Below, piece by piece: positions 59,852-64,000 of a stretch of DNA of 64,000 nt (position 1 is the first letter of the stretch; every line of letters begins with the position of its first letter). The stretch spans positions 62,001 to 126,000 of the forward strand of contig CAIVPX010000030.1 of assembly GCA_903907905.1 (NCBI GenBank), in the 5' to 3' direction. A program made the translations under genes and the position numbers. The notes beneath the pieces were generated by a model. The model was given only the letters and a program-made list of their open reading frames with translations. It searched no databases and was not told the origin of the DNA. Origin of the DNA: an uncultured bacterium. GTDB lineage: Bacteria > Pseudomonadota > Gammaproteobacteria > Burkholderiales > Burkholderiaceae_E.

Positions 59852-60177
59852 AAATGGACGCGGTCGACATCTGGCTCACCATCCTGATGCTCACCGGTAT
59901 CGTGCTGGTCTTGCGCAACCTGTTTCTGTTCGCGCCGCGTCGACTGCAGCCGCGTGGCATGTTCGAGCGGGCGCTGCGCTACGCGCCGCTCGCCGCTCTG
60001 TCGGCGCTCGTGGGCCCCGAGGTGTTTCGCGAGGCTCTGACTGCCGCCAGCTTCGAATGGGGGCAGCTGGCCGATGCACGCGTGCTCTCGGCGGCGACGC
60101 TGCTGATCGTGGCCCGGCTGAGCGGCAGCGTCGTTGGCGGACTGGCTGCTGGGACCGCCGTGTTTCTGCTCGCTTGA
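59848..60177 (+). CDS. azlD: AzlD-family branched-chain amino acid exporter subunit
   Basis: Encodes 109 residues with about four membrane segments; IWLTILMLTGIVLVLRNLF, ALRYAPLAALSALVGPEVF and ATLLIVARLSGSVVGGLAAG fit AzlD. It is the small partner of AzlC and is translated from an overlapping ATGA. Convergent with glnE, 73 bases apart. Confidence 0.9.
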   Translation: MKMDAVDIWLTILMLTGIVLVLRNLFLFAPRRLQPRGMFERALRYAPLAALSALVGPEVFREALTAASFEWGQLADARVLSAATLLIVARLSGSVVGGLAAGTAVFLLA

Positions 60178-60250
60178 CACGTTCTTGGCCAGCGGGCTAC
60201 GCGTCGGCGGGGCGGGTCCAGGCAGCGCCTGGGCGCTCTGTGCGGGCAAC

Positions 60251-62974
60251 TTAGCCCAACACCTGCGCCCACAAAGCCTGTACCGCCCGGGCCTCGTCCG
60301 CGACGTCGTCGGGTGCTACCCGGGCGAATTGGGCGTCATTGAGGCGAAGCTTGTGCTGGATCTGCCGGTATCGGCGATAGGCGTTGGCCACTTGCAGGGC
60401 GAGCGTCGCGTCGATCAGGCCCGCATCGGCGGCCCGACCAAGCAGCGCGATGTTGCCCGCGTTGTCGAGCAAGGCGGGCTGCCTGCTGGCGTGAGCGAGC
60501 ACTAGACACTGCACGATGAATTCGATGTCGACCATGCCACCGCGGTCGTGCTTGACGTCGAAGTGCTCGCTGCGATTCGGATGGCCGACGTGCATCTTCT
60601 CGCGCATTGCCCGAACCTCGGCTATCAGCGGACCGCTCTCCCGCGGCTGTGACAGCACCGCCCGTCGTACCGCCTCAAATCGCGCACCGATGCTTGCATC
60701 GCCCGCTGCAAAGCGAGCCCGCGTGAGCGCCTGGTGCTCCCAGACCCAGGCCGATTCGCGTTGGTAGCGCTCGAATGCCGCCAGGCTCGAGACCAGCAGG
60801 CCTGCCTGGCCGTTGGGCCGCAGGCGCAGGTCAGTCTCGAAGAGCAGCCCCGCTGCGGTGCGGGTCGACAACCAGCCCGACAGGCGCTGTGCAAGCAACG
60901 AATACGCCTCGAGGCTGCGCTCATCCTCGTCGTCGTACAGAAAGACCAGGTCGAGATCGGAGGCGTAGCCCAGCTCCTTGCCGCCCAGCCGACCGTAGGC
61001 GATCGCGGCGAAGCGCGGTTTTTCGCGAAAGCGCTGCCGCAGCTGAGACCAGACCAGCTGGATGGCCAGATCAAGCACCCGATCGGCCAGTTCGCTCAGA
61101 AAATCGGAGATGCGCTCGGTGCTGTGGCGCTGCGCCAGGTCTTGGGTCATCAGCTTGAAGACCTGGGCATGATGGGCCTCGCGCACGATATCCATCTGCA
61201 GTTCGACGTCAGGCGCCTCACCCAGACGGGCGGATTGCACGCGCTCGGCGAGCTGCGTGGCCCACAGCGCGGTATCGGTGGACTCGAGCAGCTGGCCATC
61301 AAGCAGCTCGTCCAGTACGACCGGGTGACGCATCAGGTAATCGGCGGGCCATTTCGCCCAGTCAAGAATGCGCAGCACCCGCGCGAAGGCCTGTGGATAC
61401 TGCCCCAGTAGCGCCACGTAAGCTGGTCGCCGGCAGACCGATTCGAGCAGATCGACCAGCCGGATCAGGCCAGCGCTGCCCGTGTTGAGCGTAATGGCCT
61501 GGGCGAGCAGGCGATCGACTGCGGCACGAGTGTCGCCGCGCGCGGCGGCATAGCGCGCGCTGTGCCGGAGCAGGCCGATGCGACGTTGTACATCGGGCTC
61601 GCAGCGGGCGACCTCGCTGTCGAGCCCCGGCTCGCCACCCGGGGGCTCACCAGCCGGCGTGAGCAATCGCTCAAAGATCGAGGAAACCCGTCCGGTGGCC
61701 TGTTCGATGGACGCGTCAAACTGATCGGGTGCCATCCCCAGCATGCCTGCGATCAGGGTGCGCTCGTCGGCCGCTCGGGGCAGCCGGTGAGTCTGGGCGT
61801 CTTCGCGGTACTGCAGCGCGTGCTCGGTGCGGCGCAGGAGCCGGTAGGCGGCGGTCAAGTCCCGGCTCTCGTCGCCGCTTAAAACGCCACGTTTTTGCAG
61901 CGCCTCGAGGGTGACCAGGGTTTGCCGGCTGCGCAGGCCGGGGTCGCGGCCGGCCCGTACGATCTGGAAGAGCTGCGCCGTGAACTCGATCTCGCGGATG
62001 CCGCCGCGTCCAAGCTTGACATCCAGGGCCTCAGGGTCGCGCGCGCCGCGCCGGGCGACTTCGGTCCGGATCTTGCCGTGCAGATCGCGCAGCGCCGCGA
62101 AGGCCTCGTAGTCCATGTAGCGCCGAAAGACGAAGGGCGTGACGATTCGCTCGAGCGCGGCCGTATCGTCGTGCAGCGCGGCGGGCCCGGCCAGCGCCGT
62201 GCCGGCGAGCACCCGACCCTTGAGCCAGGCAAAACGCTCCCACTCGCGCCCCTGGGCAAAGAAGTACTGCTCGAGCATGTTGAACGAGGCCACCAGCGGT
62301 CCCGAGTCGCCGTTGGGCCGCAAGCGGGTATCCACCCTGAAGACGAACCCGTCGGCGGTGATGTCCGATAGCAACTCGATGGTTCGGCGCGCGGCGCGAT
62401 GCATCCAGTCGCTGGCTGCAATGGTCGGACCCTCGTCCGAGCGCCCGGTTTCACCTTCGTCGCGAAATACAAAGACCAGGTCCAGATCAGACGACACGTT
62501 GAGTTCGTCGCCACCTCCCTTGCCCATGGCTACGGCCAGCAGGTCCTGCGGGCGTCCGTCGCTGTCGAGCGGCCGACCGAAGCGCGCGCTCAGTTCCTCG
62601 CCGGCCAGCGCCATGGCGTGTCGGGTGCTCAGTTCGGCCAGGCCGGACATTGCGAGACAGACCTCCTCGAGCTCGGCCAGACCCCGGATGTCTCGCTCGA
62701 TCAGGATCAGCATGACCCACTGCCGGATTCGCCTCAGGCCGGCCGTCACCTTGGCCGCGTGTAACGCGGGGTCGCCTGCAGGGCGGACGCTGTTGGAGGG
62801 CGACGATTCGCCGAGCTGCCAGTCGAACAACGCCCGCAGGGCGTGCCCGTCGAGGGGTGCCTCAACCAATTGCGCGAGACGCTGCCGGGCGTCAGGCACG
62901 CCATCACGCCGGGATTCCAGCGACTGGATGGATCGCCTGAAGTAGCCCGAGAAGCTTTCTGCTTGGAAGCTCAT
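60251..62974 (-). CDS. glnE: Bifunctional glutamine synthetase adenylyltransferase/deadenylase
   Basis: Encodes 907 residues. Two nucleotidyltransferase domains each carry a metal-binding Asp-x-Asp: MGKGGGDELNVSSDLDLVFV near 165 and YGRLGGKELGYASDLDLVFL near 670. GlnE adds or removes AMP on glutamine synthetase under control of PII proteins, lowering or restoring its activity with nitrogen supply. Length is close to normal (about 940). It is divergent from a yhdP-like gene, an order typical of Burkholderiales. Confidence 0.96.
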   Translation of the reverse strand: MSFQAESFSGYFRRSIQSLESRRDGVPDARQRLAQLVEAPLDGHALRALFDWQLGESSPSNSVRPAGDPALHAAKVTAGLRRIRQWVMLILIERDIRGLAELEEVCLAMSGLAELSTRHAMALAGEELSARFGRPLDSDGRPQDLLAVAMGKGGGDELNVSSDLDLVFVFRDEGETGRSDEGPTIAASDWMHRAARRTIELLSDITADGFVFRVDTRLRPNGDSGPLVASFNMLEQYFFAQGREWERFAWLKGRVLAGTALAGPAALHDDTAALERIVTPFVFRRYMDYEAFAALRDLHGKIRTEVARRGARDPEALDVKLGRGGIREIEFTAQLFQIVRAGRDPGLRSRQTLVTLEALQKRGVLSGDESRDLTAAYRLLRRTEHALQYREDAQTHRLPRAADERTLIAGMLGMAPDQFDASIEQATGRVSSIFERLLTPAGEPPGGEPGLDSEVARCEPDVQRRIGLLRHSARYAAARGDTRAAVDRLLAQAITLNTGSAGLIRLVDLLESVCRRPAYVALLGQYPQAFARVLRILDWAKWPADYLMRHPVVLDELLDGQLLESTDTALWATQLAERVQSARLGEAPDVELQMDIVREAHHAQVFKLMTQDLAQRHSTERISDFLSELADRVLDLAIQLVWSQLRQRFREKPRFAAIAYGRLGGKELGYASDLDLVFLYDDEDERSLEAYSLLAQRLSGWLSTRTAAGLLFETDLRLRPNGQAGLLVSSLAAFERYQRESAWVWEHQALTRARFAAGDASIGARFEAVRRAVLSQPRESGPLIAEVRAMREKMHVGHPNRSEHFDVKHDRGGMVDIEFIVQCLVLAHASRQPALLDNAGNIALLGRAADAGLIDATLALQVANAYRRYRQIQHKLRLNDAQFARVAPDDVADEARAVQALWAQVLG

Positions 62975-63045
62975 GGTGGTTTCCCGAAACGGGTATCCTC
63001 TGAGGGTTGATTCGCAAACCCCGAGATTGTCTCAGCCCCGCTGCC

Positions 63046-64000
63046 GTGCACGTGCAAGACGCCCAAGGAGATCGCGAGGCGCCCGCGCCGGGTGCCGCGC
63101 CCCGCAGTCTGTTGCGCGGGCTTGCGCGCGCCCTGGGATGGGCCGTGCTGTCGGGGGTCCTCCTGCTGTCGGCAGCCTATCTCGTTTTTCGCCACTATGT
63201 CTGGCCCAGCGTCAACCAGTGGCGTCCGCGCATCGAGCAGGCGGTCTCGGGTTGGCTGGACGCGCCCGTCAGCATTGGCGAGCTGTCGAGCGGCTTTGAC
63301 GGGCTCAGGCCCTCGCTGATCGCCCGCGGCATTCGCGTGGGAGCCAGGGCCGATGTCCCGCCGCTCGCCATCGATTCGGCCTCGGCGGTGCTCGCGCTCG
63401 ATTCGCTGCTTCGGGGGCAACCGGGGCTGGTCTCGCTCGATGTGGAGCGGCCTGTGGTTCAAGTCGAGCGAATCGACACGCGCCGCCTGTCGGTGGCTGG
63501 GGCGCTGGTTGACCTGGATCGGCCAGGCGGATCGCAAGCGCTCGAGTGGGTGCTTGGCAGCCGGCGAATCACGGTACGCAACGCCCGGCTCGAGATGCGG
63601 GATCGTTTGGGCAGCGAGCCGCTGGTCATTGCGGGTATCGACCTCATGAGTTCGAATGATCAGGGCCGACATCACCTGTCGATGCGGGCGCCTGCGATCG
63701 GGGCTGGGCTTCAGGGCCTTGAACTCGCGATCGATTTCGCGTTGCCGGCGGGCGCGTCAGCGGCTGACTGGAGCGCCTGGCGCGGTGAGGCGTATGCGTC
63801 GGCAACCCAGATCGAGTTCGCGCCGCTCGCGGGGCTGATGCGAAGCTGGCTTGCCGTGGGCACCGAGGCGCCGCTGCGCATCGCGCGCGGTAGCGGGCCG
63901 CTCAAGGCCTGGGTGCGCTTTGAATCAGGGCATATCTCTGATGTCCTGGTGAAGGCCTTTGCCGAGGCCATGGAGGTGTCGGTTCGCGGCCAGCGTCTGC
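63046..64000 (+). CDS. YhdP-family (AsmA2-like) envelope protein, partial
   Basis: An open frame from GTG 63046 (or 63052) runs off the right edge, giving the first 318 residues of a protein usually above 1200. One N-terminal membrane helix (ALGWAVLSGVLLLSAAYLVF) is followed by HYVWPSVNQWRPRIEQAVS and APVSIGELSSGFDGLRPSL, the signature start of the YhdP/TIGR02099 family. E. coli YhdP, with TamB and YdbH, moves phospholipids between the membranes. The upstream TTG 63007 is a less likely start. Confidence 0.88.
   Translation, partial: MHVQDAQGDREAPAPGAAPRSLLRGLARALGWAVLSGVLLLSAAYLVFRHYVWPSVNQWRPRIEQAVSGWLDAPVSIGELSSGFDGLRPSLIARGIRVGARADVPPLAIDSASAVLALDSLLRGQPGLVSLDVERPVVQVERIDTRRLSVAGALVDLDRPGGSQALEWVLGSRRITVRNARLEMRDRLGSEPLVIAGIDLMSSNDQGRHHLSMRAPAIGAGLQGLELAIDFALPAGASAADWSAWRGEAYASATQIEFAPLAGLMRSWLAVGTEAPLRIARGSGPLKAWVRFESGHISDVLVKAFAEAMEVSVRGQRL

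Noticed and set aside
62974-63045. Earlier TTG start for the YhdP-like gene at 63007
   Set aside because: GAGGG abuts this TTG with no spacer, and the added residues do not look like the family's N-terminus; GTG 63046 or 63052 is preferred.

Overview
The window looks like chromosomal DNA of a high-GC betaproteobacterium, most likely order Burkholderiales and close to Alcaligenaceae. This rests on four orphan Bug (TctC-type) solute-binding proteins, Liv, TRAP and DppA-type uptake genes, many FAD enzymes, and a housekeeping right end (ilvE, a CHCC zinc-finger protein, azlCD, glnE, a yhdP-like gene). The taxon is inferred from gene content only. I see no transposase, integrase, phage gene or CRISPR array.

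Left edge (1-2164): a CesT-like type III secretion chaperone sits directly before a C48 (Ulp1/SUMO-protease-type) cysteine protease with a complete His-Asp-Gln-Cys set, followed by tRNA-Pro(CGG). This looks like the end of a type III secretion locus that continues left of the window. 2232-6623 is a probable lysine/pipecolate catabolic module (mu-crystallin-type reductase, XRE-cupin regulator, AmaB-like aldehyde dehydrogenase, divergent FAD amine oxidase). 6907-8340 is a decayed reading frame: an amino-acid-binding domain and a TRIC channel domain in one frame, broken by four stops. 8540-12036 carries a sulfatase, a Bug receptor and the formylglycine-generating enzyme that would activate the sulfatase.

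12115-16813 is the most instructive regulatory locus: LysR regulator, Bug receptor, M20 hippurate-hydrolase-like amidase, a tandem glycine riboswitch, and a DadA-like FAD dehydrogenase. The amidase could release glycine that the riboswitch senses and the dehydrogenase oxidises. 16826-20848 holds an intact TRIC protein, a TPR plus GT41 (O-GlcNAc-transferase-like) protein, a gene remnant and a lipoprotein with internal repeats. 20852-28015 has an ETF pair with a PrpD-like protein, a divergent fumarate-reductase-like flavoprotein and two more Bug receptors.

28055-53701 is a catabolic and transport region: an exported beta-carbonic-anhydrase-like protein, a TRAP transporter, FAD oxidoreductases, an MFS protein, two acyl-CoA ligases, a TetR regulator, a luciferase-type monooxygenase, two alpha/beta hydrolases (one with an Asp nucleophile), a Liv ABC transporter with a LivM-LivG fusion, an iron-type alcohol dehydrogenase, a Baeyer-Villiger monooxygenase, a TauD-type dioxygenase and an orphan peptide-type binding protein. 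It probably serves uptake and breakdown of organic acids and aromatic or alicyclic ketones; the substrate cannot be read from the sequence.

53869-64000 is more conserved: a MarR regulator, a conserved unknown protein, a YheT-type hydrolase, an NTF2-like protein, a zinc-finger protein, ilvE, an MFS transporter, azlCD, glnE, and the start of a YhdP-like envelope protein that runs off the right edge.
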